From Opitutia bacterium (GTDB taxonomy: Bacteria; Verrucomicrobiota; Verrucomicrobiia; Opitutales; Opitutaceae): DNA of 64,000 nucleotides. The position numbers were made by a program, and so were the translations under genes. Below are positions 1 through 8,631 of the stretch, one piece after another (positions within the stretch are counted from its first letter, which is position 1; every line of letters starts with the position of its first letter). The notes under the pieces were generated by a model. That model ran no database searches, was not told the origin of the DNA, and was given only the letters and a program-made list of their open reading frames with translations. The stretch lies in NCBI GenBank assembly GCA_003142955.1, contig PLOH01000105.1:61011-125010 (forward strand). The letters are read 5' to 3'.

Positions 1-920
1 TACAGTTTCTGTTTGTGCGTACGCAATGCGTGGTGGCCGGCCTGCTCGACCCCGCCGAAGCAGCCCGATGTCGCGAGCTGGCGGCGAAAGCCTGGCGCCA
101 CGGGAGGGCCCGCGGGCACGATCGTCGCACCTTGTTCGTCGCGGAAGAACTTTGGGCCGCGCTCGAGGCCCATGCCATCGGACTCGACGGGGTTGCGACG
201 GACGACCTCCGCGCCCTCGCGGCGGAATTGCTCGACCGACAGGATCCGGGCGGCGACGGGTTGCAGGGCTACTTCATGGAGCGCGACGGAGCGGACGCCT
301 TCCGCTGCATTGCGCTCTCCTGTGAACCGGCGCTTGCACTCGCCCGCCTGATCGAGCTCGCGCCGGCCGGCCTCGCCGAGGTCGTCGCCCGCGCGCGAAC
401 CGCGATCATCCGCTACATCGACGGTTACCTGCTCGCGGACGCCGCCAGCAATCCCTTCGGCATTGGTCCCTATGGCGTCTACCTCCACCGACCGTCGCCG
501 GAACTGCAGCTCTTCCGCGATGCCGGCCGCGGTCGCGGCGTGCGCACGTTTATCCATCCATTCAACCCGCAGCAGATCGTGCACGGAACGGGCGGTGTCG
601 TCATGCACCAGGCCTCGCTCTGCGCGAAGGCCGGCCGCTTGCTGCAGCGCCCCGACTGGCTCGCGGCCGCCGAGTGCATGCTCCAGTGGACGCTCGGGCA
701 CAACCCCGAGGGGCTGTGTCTGCATACGGGTGTCGGCTACCGGCATCCGACTCCGTATTCCGCCTACGTGACGCAGATGCCGGACGCGATCTGCGTCGGC
801 CACATCGGGCGGCCGGACGACACGCCGTATCAGGAGACGTCGCCGTTGATCGAGTGGAGCACCCAGGAGATCTGGGACATCCCGCACGCCCACCTGACCG
901 AGGCCGTGCTGTGGCTTTGA
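1..920 (+). CDS. GH9-like six-hairpin glycosidase, 5'-truncated by window edge
   Basis: The reading frame is open from base 3 to the stop at 918-920, so the gene begins upstream of the window; a GTG at 15 is only an internal candidate start. About 305 residues of the C-terminal part are visible. The segment WTLGHNPEGLCLHTGVGYRH resembles the conserved WLLGRNP...TGxG block of GH9 endoglucanase-type (alpha/alpha)6 barrels. The tail containing ETSPLIEWSTQEIW may correspond to the C-terminal NExxIxWN region that carries the GH9 catalytic acid. The N-terminal catalytic aspartates are outside the window. Only 39 bases separate it from the GH2 gene, suggesting one operon of exported glycan-degrading enzymes. 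Family placement is by motif resemblance; another six-hairpin family is possible. Confidence 0.55.
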   Translation, partial: QFLFVRTQCVVAGLLDPAEAARCRELAAKAWRHGRARGHDRRTLFVAEELWAALEAHAIGLDGVATDDLRALAAELLDRQDPGGDGLQGYFMERDGADAFRCIALSCEPALALARLIELAPAGLAEVVARARTAIIRYIDGYLLADAASNPFGIGPYGVYLHRPSPELQLFRDAGRGRGVRTFIHPFNPQQIVHGTGGVVMHQASLCAKAGRLLQRPDWLAAAECMLQWTLGHNPEGLCLHTGVGYRHPTPYSAYVTQMPDAICVGHIGRPDDTPYQETSPLIEWSTQEIWDIPHAHLTEAVLWL

Positions 921-959
921 TCCTCCGTCCCGCCCGCCGGTTCTTGCCTTCACCTTCCG

Positions 960-3524
960 ATGCAACCCAACGCCAAACTGCCCGCCCTGCTCGCCTGCCT
1001 TGCTCTCGCCATCCTCGGTGGCCGCGCGGCGGACGCGCCCATTGCGATGAACGCTTCCCCGCAAAACGAGATTCTCCCCCCTTCAGGTCCGGCGACGTCG
1101 CGGATCAACGGACCCGGTCCGGCCAATTTCACCGGCTTTAATCTGGGGTGGCGTTTCCACTTGGGAGATTCCCCTGGAGCCGAGCAACCCGGCTTCGACG
1201 ACGGCGCCTGGCGCCGGGTGGACTTGCCGCATGACTGGAGTATCGGGGACCCGGCGGGCTCAGCCGCGGGCACGGATCCCCACGACAGGAACACGCCGGC
1301 CGGAGACAGCGTGGGCTACTTTCGCGGCGGGACCGGCTGGTACCGGAACAACTTCGAACTCTCCCCGCACGATGCCGGCAAATCCGTCGATCTCGTCTTC
1401 GACGGCGTCCAGCAGGAATCCGATGTCTGGATCAACGGCCGGCACCTGGGCTTCCAACCCCATGGGTATATTCCCTTCCACTACGATCTCACCCCCTATC
1501 TCAACGCGCCCGGACAGAAAAACCTGGTCGCCGTTCGCGCGATCAATCCGGAGCGCAACAGCCGCTGGTACCCTGGCTCCGGCATCTATCGGTCGGTCTC
1601 GTTGCGCCTCCACGATCCGCTGCACGTCCCCATCTGGGGCCTGCGCATCGACACCCTCTGGCTGGGTCCGGCCCAGGCCAACCTGCAGGTGAGGATCGAG
1701 GTGTGCAACGCGCGCCCAGCTCCGGAGCAGGTCAGCCTGATGCTCAAACTGACCGGTCCCGCCGGCGAGACGCAGGACTTCGACCTGGGCCAGCTCAACC
1801 TGAATGCAGGGAGCAGCGAGCAGGTCAGCCAGACCATCATCGTGCCGACTCCCCGGGCGTGGTCCCCGGACACGCCGGCTCTTTATCAAGCCGAAATTCA
1901 GGTGCGGCAAGGCGGCCAATTGGTGGATCGCCTTCGCCAGAGTTTTGGCATTCGCACGATTTCCGTTTCGGCCGAGCGGGGTTTCCTGCTCAACGGGCAG
2001 GCCGTGAAACTGAAGGGCGGCTGCCTGCACCATGACAACGGTCTGCTCGGGGCGGCCGCCTTTACGCCGGCAGAATACCGCCGCGTCGCGCTCATGAAAC
2101 GCAACGGCTTCAACGCCATTCGCACCAGCCATAATCCGCCCTCCAGCGCCTTCCTCGACGCCTGCGATCGCCTCGGCCTGCTCGTGATCGACGAGTTTGC
2201 GGATAGCTGGGAAGTGCCAAAGAAACCCAATGGTTATACCCGCTATTTCGCCCGGCACTGGGAAAAGGACCTGCGCGCGATGCTCGCGCGCGACTTCAAT
2301 CACCCCTCCGTCGTGATCTGGAGCATTGGCAACGAAATTCCGGAACGGGCCAAACCAGCGGGCCTGGAAATCGGGCGGAATCTGGTCGCCTGCGTTCGAA
2401 GCGTGGACAGCCGGCGGCCGGTGACCAACGCCATCTGCAGCTTTTGGGACAATCCGGAGTGGGACGGGCAGTGGGACCCCTCGGCCCCGGCCTTCGCGCT
2501 CCTCGATGTCGGCGGCTACAATTACGGCAAGGACCATTATGAAAGCGACCACGCCAAATTTCCTTCCCGGGTCATGGCCGGCACGGAGTCGTTTCCAAAG
2601 GAGGCCTACGAATACTGGACGCCCGTGGAAAAGCATCCCTACGTGATCGGCGACTTCGTGTGGACGGGCATGGATCACCTCGGCGAGTCCGGGATTGGGC
2701 ACACCACCTACGTTGATGACGCATCCGCTGGGCCCGGGCCGCAGCCGTGGGGGCTCATGCCCTGGCCGACCTCGATCAACTGGAGCGGTGACATCGACAT
2801 CACGGGAAACAAGAAACCGCAATCCTACTACCGCGACGTGGTCTGGGACCAGAGCAAGATCGAGCTCGCCGTCCATGCGCCGGTTCCGGAGGGCAAACAC
2901 GAGCTCACCAGCCTCTGGGGCTGGCCGGATGAACTGCAATCCTGGAACTGGGCGGGCCGCGAGGGCCAGACGCTGCTGGTCCACGTGTATTCCAAGGCTC
3001 CCCGGGTGCGCCTCGAGCTCAACGACCGCGTGCTCGGCGAGCAGGAGATCGATCCCGAGAAAGGCATCACGGCCAGCTTCAACGTGCCCTACCAACCGGG
3101 CGTCCTGCGCGCCAGCGCGCTCGCCGGCGGCACGGTCGTCGCCACCTGCCTCCTGCGCACCAGCGGCCCAGCCGTCGCCCTCGCAGTGCTGCCCGAACTG
3201 CCCGGGCCGGCGGCCGAGCGCAGCCAGCTGATCTATGTGCCGGTCGAAATCAGGGATGCCTCGGGCGCCCTGGTGCCCGACGCCAGCCGGGCGCTCGAAC
3301 TTGAGCTGACCGGTCCCGCCGAATTGCAGGCCTTTGGTTCCGCCAACCCCGAGGCGCTGGGTTCGCTGCAGGATGCGAGGACCGAGACTTTCCGCGGCCG
3401 CGCCCTGGCGATCCTTCGTCCGACGGGAGAACCAGGCACGGTGCGACTCACCGTGAAATCGCCGGGATTACCGGCCGCCCAAATCGAGATCCCTCTCTCT
3501 GCCCCGATTCCCGAAGATCAATGA
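960..3524 (+). CDS. GH2 beta-galactosidase-type glycoside hydrolase, secreted
   Basis: 854 residues with an N-terminal signal peptide (hydrophobic LLACLALAILGG, cleavage near AADA). Domains in order: sugar-binding jelly roll (about 55-200), Ig-like (205-320), TIM barrel (325-620), then a C-terminal DUF4982/Ig-like region. The catalytic acid/base is E459 in WSIGNEIPE and the nucleophile is E543 in MAGTESFPKEAYEYW, both in family positions. GH2 enzymes hydrolyse terminal beta-galactosides, beta-glucuronides or beta-mannosides with retention; the DUF4982 layout favours beta-galactosidase, but the substrate is not decided by sequence. It acts in the periplasm or outside. It is tightly spaced with its neighbours (39 and 34 bases), so probably co-transcribed with the glycosidases and the glycyl radical enzyme downstream. 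Confidence 0.9.
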   Translation: MQPNAKLPALLACLALAILGGRAADAPIAMNASPQNEILPPSGPATSRINGPGPANFTGFNLGWRFHLGDSPGAEQPGFDDGAWRRVDLPHDWSIGDPAGSAAGTDPHDRNTPAGDSVGYFRGGTGWYRNNFELSPHDAGKSVDLVFDGVQQESDVWINGRHLGFQPHGYIPFHYDLTPYLNAPGQKNLVAVRAINPERNSRWYPGSGIYRSVSLRLHDPLHVPIWGLRIDTLWLGPAQANLQVRIEVCNARPAPEQVSLMLKLTGPAGETQDFDLGQLNLNAGSSEQVSQTIIVPTPRAWSPDTPALYQAEIQVRQGGQLVDRLRQSFGIRTISVSAERGFLLNGQAVKLKGGCLHHDNGLLGAAAFTPAEYRRVALMKRNGFNAIRTSHNPPSSAFLDACDRLGLLVIDEFADSWEVPKKPNGYTRYFARHWEKDLRAMLARDFNHPSVVIWSIGNEIPERAKPAGLEIGRNLVACVRSVDSRRPVTNAICSFWDNPEWDGQWDPSAPAFALLDVGGYNYGKDHYESDHAKFPSRVMAGTESFPKEAYEYWTPVEKHPYVIGDFVWTGMDHLGESGIGHTTYVDDASAGPGPQPWGLMPWPTSINWSGDIDITGNKKPQSYYRDVVWDQSKIELAVHAPVPEGKHELTSLWGWPDELQSWNWAGREGQTLLVHVYSKAPRVRLELNDRVLGEQEIDPEKGITASFNVPYQPGVLRASALAGGTVVATCLLRTSGPAVALAVLPELPGPAAERSQLIYVPVEIRDASGALVPDASRALELELTGPAELQAFGSANPEALGSLQDARTETFRGRALAILRPTGEPGTVRLTVKSPGLPAAQIEIPLSAPIPEDQ

Positions 3525-3558
3525 GCCAACGCCCAAAACCCCCGCCTCCGTCCGTTCC

Positions 3559-6141
3559 ATGAAGACCCCCTTTCCACCGTCGATTCTGCTGGCCGGCGTG
3601 GCCCTGATCTCCTTCGGTCAGATTCCGCACCTGACCGCACAATCGCCAACCACCCCACCGCTCCTGCTGCGAGGTGATGCCAACGGCAGCCCGGTATCCA
3701 TCACGCGGGTGACTCCACTGGAAAACCTCACCGTCCTGACCCCGGCCGGAACCACCGTGGAGGTGCAGGATGGCGCTGGACAAATCTACTGCCAGGCGCC
3801 CTCCGCCGGCCACGTGAGCTTCCAGGCCGGCGGCGCCCTGGGTGAACAACACGTGCTGCTGCGCGACGCCAGTGGAGCCGAGACTGCCCGCCTGAAGTTC
3901 GTCCTCGAGGCCGAAACTTCCGTCGACGACGGCGGGCGGTTCCGGGACATGTTCAATCTCTTTCACCGGGGCATGCACATTGATTTCCCGGCGGGCGTCG
4001 GCCGCATCGATTGGAAAAACCACACCTATCATTTTTTCGAGTCCTGGGGCCTGGATCATTTCCACACGATGAAAGGCATGAAGTATTTCAGCCCGGTGGG
4101 CGCTGAATTTGTCGACCTGATGCGCGAAGCCCAACGCGAGGATGGCATGATCTGGAGCCGCGTGCTGGAGGACGACCAGGATGCCGCGTACTACAAGACC
4201 TGCTACGGCCCCTTCGGCTACGTGCGTCTCTATGGCGACCGCTATTTCGTCCGGCAGCCGACCGAGAATCACCCGGAGTACATTTACGTGAGCTCCATCT
4301 ACCAGTGCTGGAAGGCGGCGGGTGACGATGCCTGGATGAAGCAGCACCTCCGCTCGGCGGCGCGCGCCCTGGACTATAGCATCAATGACCCCGCCCGCTG
4401 GAGCCGTCGTTTCCAGCTGCTGAAGCGCGTCTATACGATTGATTCCTGGGACTTCCAGGTCGACGACGCCTACACCCCCAAGATCGGCCTCACCGACACC
4501 ATGCTGATCGATCCGGAGAAATCCAAGTTTGGCGTCTTCTTTGGTGACAACACCCACTACGCCGCCGCCTGCGAGGAACTCGCGGAGATGTTCGATCATG
4601 CCGGCCAGGCCGCGAGCGCCGCCAACTACCGCGCGCGGGCCCAGGAAATCCGGGCGCGCCTCGATGCGTTGTCGTGGAACGGACGGTTCTTCACGCATTT
4701 CATCGATGAGGACCCGACGGTGAAGCGGAACCTGGGAGTCGACGAGAAGACGCAGATCGCGCAAGGCAACGCCTACTCCCTCAACCGGGGCATCGGTCGC
4801 GAACACTCCGAGGCCATCATCAAGACCTACCTCGATCTGAAACAACATCTGCCGCCCGGTTCACCCGGTGAATGGTATTCGATCTACCCGCCCTTCGGCC
4901 AGGGCTTCGGCCGCCACGACGCGGAGTGGCAATACATGAACGGCGGCGTCGGCGGTCACGTGGCGGGCGAACTCGCTCGCGGGGCCTTTGAGAACGGCTA
5001 CGAGTCCTACGCGCTCGACATCCTGGAACGCCTCGCTGACCTCGGATACAAGCACGGCAACAAGATCTGGTTCTGTTACACCGGCTCAATTCCGCCGCCC
5101 CCGCCCCCGCCGCGGTTCACGTCGGTGAGCCTGGCGGCTTTCGCCAATATGGACCTGGAGGACCAAGGCGGCCCCGCTTCCGCGCCGTGGATGCGGCAAA
5201 ACAAGCCCGGTGACGACCTCCGCGGGCTGCCCACGGGGCCACAGGTCTTCGCGGGCATCCCGTTTGATGTCACCGACCCCGCCAAGAATCAGCGAAAAAC
5301 CGTGCTCGCGATTTCCCGGCAAAAGGGTCTGGCCGCCTCGGCGGAAATCCCGGTCCATCGCGCGGCCGGATGTATTTACCTTCTGCATACTTCGTCCAAA
5401 CCCACCTCGGAGCAGGTCTGCGGCAGCGTCTCCTTCCTCTACGACGACGGCTCCCGTCACCTCCAATACCTGATCATGGAGAAGCACCTGACCTACTGGT
5501 GGTTCTCCAACCTAAAAACGGATGCCGCGGGCGTCGCCTGGCACGGTCCCAGCCCGGTCGCCGACGATGTCGGACTGTCCTGGTGCGCCATCGACAATCC
5601 CCATCCGGAGAAAACGATCCGCTCGCTCTGCTTCCAGCCCCCTGACGACGACGGAATTTACGCCCTGGTCGGACTGACCCTGGCCGACCGCGCTCACTAT
5701 GTGGCGCCCAACCCCGTCTCGTTTGGCGGTCCTGACGACTGGGCGGCCGCGACGGCGATGGCCGCGTTGATCGAGGGCCTGGCGGGGGTGAAAGACAGTC
5801 CGAAGACCCAGGCTTATACTCACCCGCAGCTTTCGCCGCGCTGGGACCTCGCCAAGGACGCTCCGGTCGTCAAGGCCATCGTCCGTTACGCCGCGTCGAA
5901 AGGCTATGTCGCCTACACCTATGCGTGCGATCTGACAACCCGCGAGATCCGGCTTTCGGTCACCGGCAGCGGAAACGCGATTGACTGCCACCTGTTGCTG
6001 CCCGCCGCTCCGGCCTCAACCCTGACCGTCCAGGCTGGCAGCCAGGCCATCGACCATCAATTGAGCACGATCGGCTCCTCCTACTACGTCGATTTCACTC
6101 TTGTTAGCGCTTGGCCACAAGCCCTGCGAATCCACTATTGA
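3559..6141 (+). CDS. Secreted six-hairpin glycosidase-like protein
   Basis: 860 residues with a signal peptide (LLAGVALISFG, cleavage near LTAQS). An N-terminal beta-sandwich region (about 30-120) is followed by an alpha-helical toroid-like core (about 130-510). Motifs there include FESWGLDHFHTMKG, WSRVLEDDQDAAYY, DSWDFQVDD and WQYMNGGVGGHVAGELARG, the aromatic/acidic pattern of (alpha/alpha)6 six-hairpin glycosidases. A run of seven prolines (IPPPPPPPR) near residue 515 links to a C-terminal beta-rich half that may be an accessory carbohydrate-binding domain. I cannot name a GH family with certainty. It lies 34 bases after the GH2 gene and 27 bases before the glycyl radical enzyme gene, so it is likely in the same operon and may provide that enzyme's substrate. 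Confidence 0.65.
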   Translation: MKTPFPPSILLAGVALISFGQIPHLTAQSPTTPPLLLRGDANGSPVSITRVTPLENLTVLTPAGTTVEVQDGAGQIYCQAPSAGHVSFQAGGALGEQHVLLRDASGAETARLKFVLEAETSVDDGGRFRDMFNLFHRGMHIDFPAGVGRIDWKNHTYHFFESWGLDHFHTMKGMKYFSPVGAEFVDLMREAQREDGMIWSRVLEDDQDAAYYKTCYGPFGYVRLYGDRYFVRQPTENHPEYIYVSSIYQCWKAAGDDAWMKQHLRSAARALDYSINDPARWSRRFQLLKRVYTIDSWDFQVDDAYTPKIGLTDTMLIDPEKSKFGVFFGDNTHYAAACEELAEMFDHAGQAASAANYRARAQEIRARLDALSWNGRFFTHFIDEDPTVKRNLGVDEKTQIAQGNAYSLNRGIGREHSEAIIKTYLDLKQHLPPGSPGEWYSIYPPFGQGFGRHDAEWQYMNGGVGGHVAGELARGAFENGYESYALDILERLADLGYKHGNKIWFCYTGSIPPPPPPPRFTSVSLAAFANMDLEDQGGPASAPWMRQNKPGDDLRGLPTGPQVFAGIPFDVTDPAKNQRKTVLAISRQKGLAASAEIPVHRAAGCIYLLHTSSKPTSEQVCGSVSFLYDDGSRHLQYLIMEKHLTYWWFSNLKTDAAGVAWHGPSPVADDVGLSWCAIDNPHPEKTIRSLCFQPPDDDGIYALVGLTLADRAHYVAPNPVSFGGPDDWAAATAMAALIEGLAGVKDSPKTQAYTHPQLSPRWDLAKDAPVVKAIVRYAASKGYVAYTYACDLTTREIRLSVTGSGNAIDCHLLLPAAPASTLTVQAGSQAIDHQLSTIGSSYYVDFTLVSAWPQALRIHY

Positions 6142-6168
6142 AGCCATTCCCGGCTCGCGGCCCACACC

Positions 6169-8481
6169 ATGAATATGAAGTGCCTGCCCGACCTTTCGCT
6201 CGACGCGATCCTCGCCGGCGCGCCCTTTGGCGAATCCTACGCGTCGCCGCTTTCGTTCGAGCGTCATTTGACCGAGGTTCACCGGGCCCACGCCGCGGCG
6301 TATCCCGCCGAGCGCGAACTGGCGATGCTGCAGGCACAGTTCCCCGCGGTGCTGCAGCCCATCGCCGGCGACGATCTCCTCGCCGGGCGGATCTTCTATC
6401 CATTGGTCAGTTTCAGCCCTGAGCCGGGCGGCCTCGGCTATGCCTGCAGGGAGGAAGCGATCCGCCAGGTGCTGGCGGAGTGCGCCCTGGCGGCAGACGA
6501 CGTGGCGGAGGTCGAGGTGATGCTCGAATACTGGCGTCCGCGGACGACGGCTGCGCGAACCCGCGCTGCCTTTCCCGCCCAGGTGGCGGCGGCGCTGCCA
6601 TCGGACAACTGGTTCGGCGAGCCCGGCGCGGGCTTCCCGCTTTATCGTATCGCCGGCACCGTCCTCGACTACGCGAAGTTGCTGCGTCTGGGCCTGCCCG
6701 GGCTGCGCTCCGAGGTCCTGGCGCGTCTGGACTCGGTGCCGCCGGAGCATGAGTCGGGACCTTTCCTCCGCGGAGTCCTCGGAGCCTGCGACGTGCTCGC
6801 CGTATCGCTGCACACCTACGCCGCGCAAGCCCGCGCGCTCGCGGCCGATTGCGGCGAGGCCGGACGCGCGGCAGATCTGCACCGCATTGCCGCTGCCTGC
6901 GCCGCGGTTTGCGACCGGGCCCCGGAGACATTATTCGAGGCCTGCCAGCTCGCCTGGCTCTACGCCCTCCATTCCGGCACTTGGAACTATGGCCGGGTCG
7001 ACCTGTGGCTCGGTCGTTTTCTCGCCAACGATCTCAGCGCAGGACGCACAACTGAGGATGAGGCGCTGCGCCTCTTCTGCAGTTGGTGGCGGTTGATGAA
7101 GGCTTACGATAACCAATACAACAACCGCGTCTTCATCGGCGGGCTCGGCCGGGGAACGCCCGCCGAGATCGCCGCCGCCGACCGGTTTGCCCTGCTCGCC
7201 ATCGAAGCCACGCGGCGCGTCCACCTCAACCAGCCGCAGCTCTCGTTGCGTTTCCACTCCGGACAAAACCCCGCGCTGATGGACCTCGCCCTCACCGCCA
7301 TCGGCGAGGGCTGCACTTTCCCGATGCTCTACAACGACGATGTGAACATGCCGGCCGTGGCGCGGGCTTTCGGCGTTTCCGAGGACGAGGCGGTGCACTA
7401 CCTGCCGTTCGGTTGCGGCGAATCCACGCTGGCCGGACGCGCCGTGGCGTCACCCAACGGTGTCGTCAACCTCCCCAAGGCCCTTGAAATGGCGTTGCGC
7501 AACGGCTACGACCCCGTCGCCCGCCGCTTCGCCGGTCCGCGCACGGGCGATTCAGCCGGCTTTTCGTCATTCGAGGATCTGTGGCAAGCCTACGCTGCAC
7601 AGGCCGCCCACGTGGTTGCTCCGCTCGCCGAGCACCAGCGCATCGAGTACGCCGTCGCCGGCGGCGAGGCTCCGTTTCTCTTCCTCAGCGCGCTGACCGA
7701 TGACTGCCTCGGCCGCGGACAGCCCCTGCTCTCCGGTGGCGTGCGCTACCTCGCGGCGACCCTGGAAACCTACGGCAACACGAACGCCGCGGACGCGCTG
7801 CACGCCATCGACCGACTCGTCTTCCGCGAGCGCACGCTGACGCTTCCGCAAATCGTCGCCGCCTGCGACGCCGACTTCGAGGGGCCGGCGCACTCGGCGG
7901 TGCGACGCGCCCTTCTGGTGGTCCCGAAGTACGGCAACGATGACGACAGTGCCGACGCCATGGCGCGCCGGGTCCACGAGCAAATCTGTCGGCTCGCCGC
8001 CGAGCAGGCGGACCGCGTCGGACTGAAAGCCCACCTGGTGGTCATCATCAACAACTGGGCGAATGTCGTCCTGGGTTCGCACACCGGCGCGACGCCGGAT
8101 GGCCGCAGGGCGCGCGAGGCCTTCGCCAACGGCAACAATCCCGCGTCGGGCGCCGACCACCACGGGGTGACGGCTTTTCTCAACTCGCTCGTCAAGCTCG
8201 ACCCATGCCTCCACGCCGGCGCGGTACAGAACATGAAGTTCTCGCGCGAGCTCTTTACGCGGCACCGTCCGAAGCTGGAGGCGCTGCTCACGGGCTACTG
8301 GGCCAGTGGCGGCACGCAGGCCATGATCACGGTCGTGTCGCCCGCCGACCTCGCCGCGGCGATGGCCGAGCCGGAAAAGTGGGGGCACCTCATGGTCCGC
8401 GTGGGAGGCTTCAGCGCGCGGTTCGTCGACCTGCCCCGAGGCGCGCAGGAGGAAATCCTCCGCCGCACGTGTTATGGCTGA
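6169..8481 (+). CDS. Glycyl radical enzyme, PFL/diol-dehydratase superfamily
   Basis: 770 residues, cytoplasmic, no signal peptide. The catalytic cysteine is C416 in LPFGCGESTLAG, followed by E418 and the usual LEMALRNG helix. Most characterised dehydratase-type members (CutC, glycerol dehydratase, HypD, IslA, HPAD) have GCVE here, so GCGE is a variant. There is only one cysteine, unlike the CC pair of pyruvate formate-lyase. The C-terminal glycyl radical loop is MVRVGGFSARFVDL, with the radical on G747; Phe replaces the common Tyr. The activase gene follows 150 bases downstream. No microcompartment shell genes are nearby. The reaction is unknown: a C-O or C-N lyase acting on a sugar-derived diol or amino alcohol is a reasonable guess. 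The enzyme would be oxygen sensitive. Confidence 0.88.
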   Translation: MNMKCLPDLSLDAILAGAPFGESYASPLSFERHLTEVHRAHAAAYPAERELAMLQAQFPAVLQPIAGDDLLAGRIFYPLVSFSPEPGGLGYACREEAIRQVLAECALAADDVAEVEVMLEYWRPRTTAARTRAAFPAQVAAALPSDNWFGEPGAGFPLYRIAGTVLDYAKLLRLGLPGLRSEVLARLDSVPPEHESGPFLRGVLGACDVLAVSLHTYAAQARALAADCGEAGRAADLHRIAAACAAVCDRAPETLFEACQLAWLYALHSGTWNYGRVDLWLGRFLANDLSAGRTTEDEALRLFCSWWRLMKAYDNQYNNRVFIGGLGRGTPAEIAAADRFALLAIEATRRVHLNQPQLSLRFHSGQNPALMDLALTAIGEGCTFPMLYNDDVNMPAVARAFGVSEDEAVHYLPFGCGESTLAGRAVASPNGVVNLPKALEMALRNGYDPVARRFAGPRTGDSAGFSSFEDLWQAYAAQAAHVVAPLAEHQRIEYAVAGGEAPFLFLSALTDDCLGRGQPLLSGGVRYLAATLETYGNTNAADALHAIDRLVFRERTLTLPQIVAACDADFEGPAHSAVRRALLVVPKYGNDDDSADAMARRVHEQICRLAAEQADRVGLKAHLVVIINNWANVVLGSHTGATPDGRRAREAFANGNNPASGADHHGVTAFLNSLVKLDPCLHAGAVQNMKFSRELFTRHRPKLEALLTGYWASGGTQAMITVVSPADLAAAMAEPEKWGHLMVRVGGFSARFVDLPRGAQEEILRRTCYG

Positions 8482-8631
8482 ATGAAACTCCAAACGCCAA
8501 AGGTCCAAATCCCAAAGGAAAACCAAGTTCCCCCTAACAAACACCAAATTCCAATTTGGAGTCTGGAATTTGGAGTTTGGATTTTGGACCTTGAGATTTG
8601 GAGTTTGGGATTTGGAGTTTAGACCTTCCTC
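8482..8631. repeat. Heptad TTTGG/CCAAA imperfect inverted repeat between GRE and activase
   Basis: The whole 150-base gap between the glycyl radical enzyme and its activase is low complexity. The left half (about 8485-8550) is rich in CCAAA or CCAAG units spaced about seven bases apart. The right half (about 8551-8628) is a run of heptads of the type AATTTGG, AGTTTGG and GATTTGG. The halves are roughly complementary, so the transcript could fold into a long imperfect hairpin of about 65-base arms. The composition contrasts sharply with the GC-rich neighbours. Open frames through the block translate to repetitive peptides and are not genes. It could be an intergenic repeat insertion, an mRNA structure that sets the enzyme to activase ratio, or both. 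Confidence 0.8.

Noticed and set aside
1260..4848. Long antisense open frames (611 and 466 codons) opposite the GH2 and six-hairpin genes
   Set aside because: They are by-products of high GC content in third positions; they show no family motifs, while the plus-strand genes do.
6169..8481. Pyruvate formate-lyase (pflB)
   Set aside because: The adjacent cysteine pair of pyruvate formate-lyase is absent; the site is GCGE with one cysteine, as in dehydratase-type enzymes.
8482..8631. Possible CRISPR array in the heptad block
   Set aside because: Units are about seven bases with no spacers; no cas genes are in the window.
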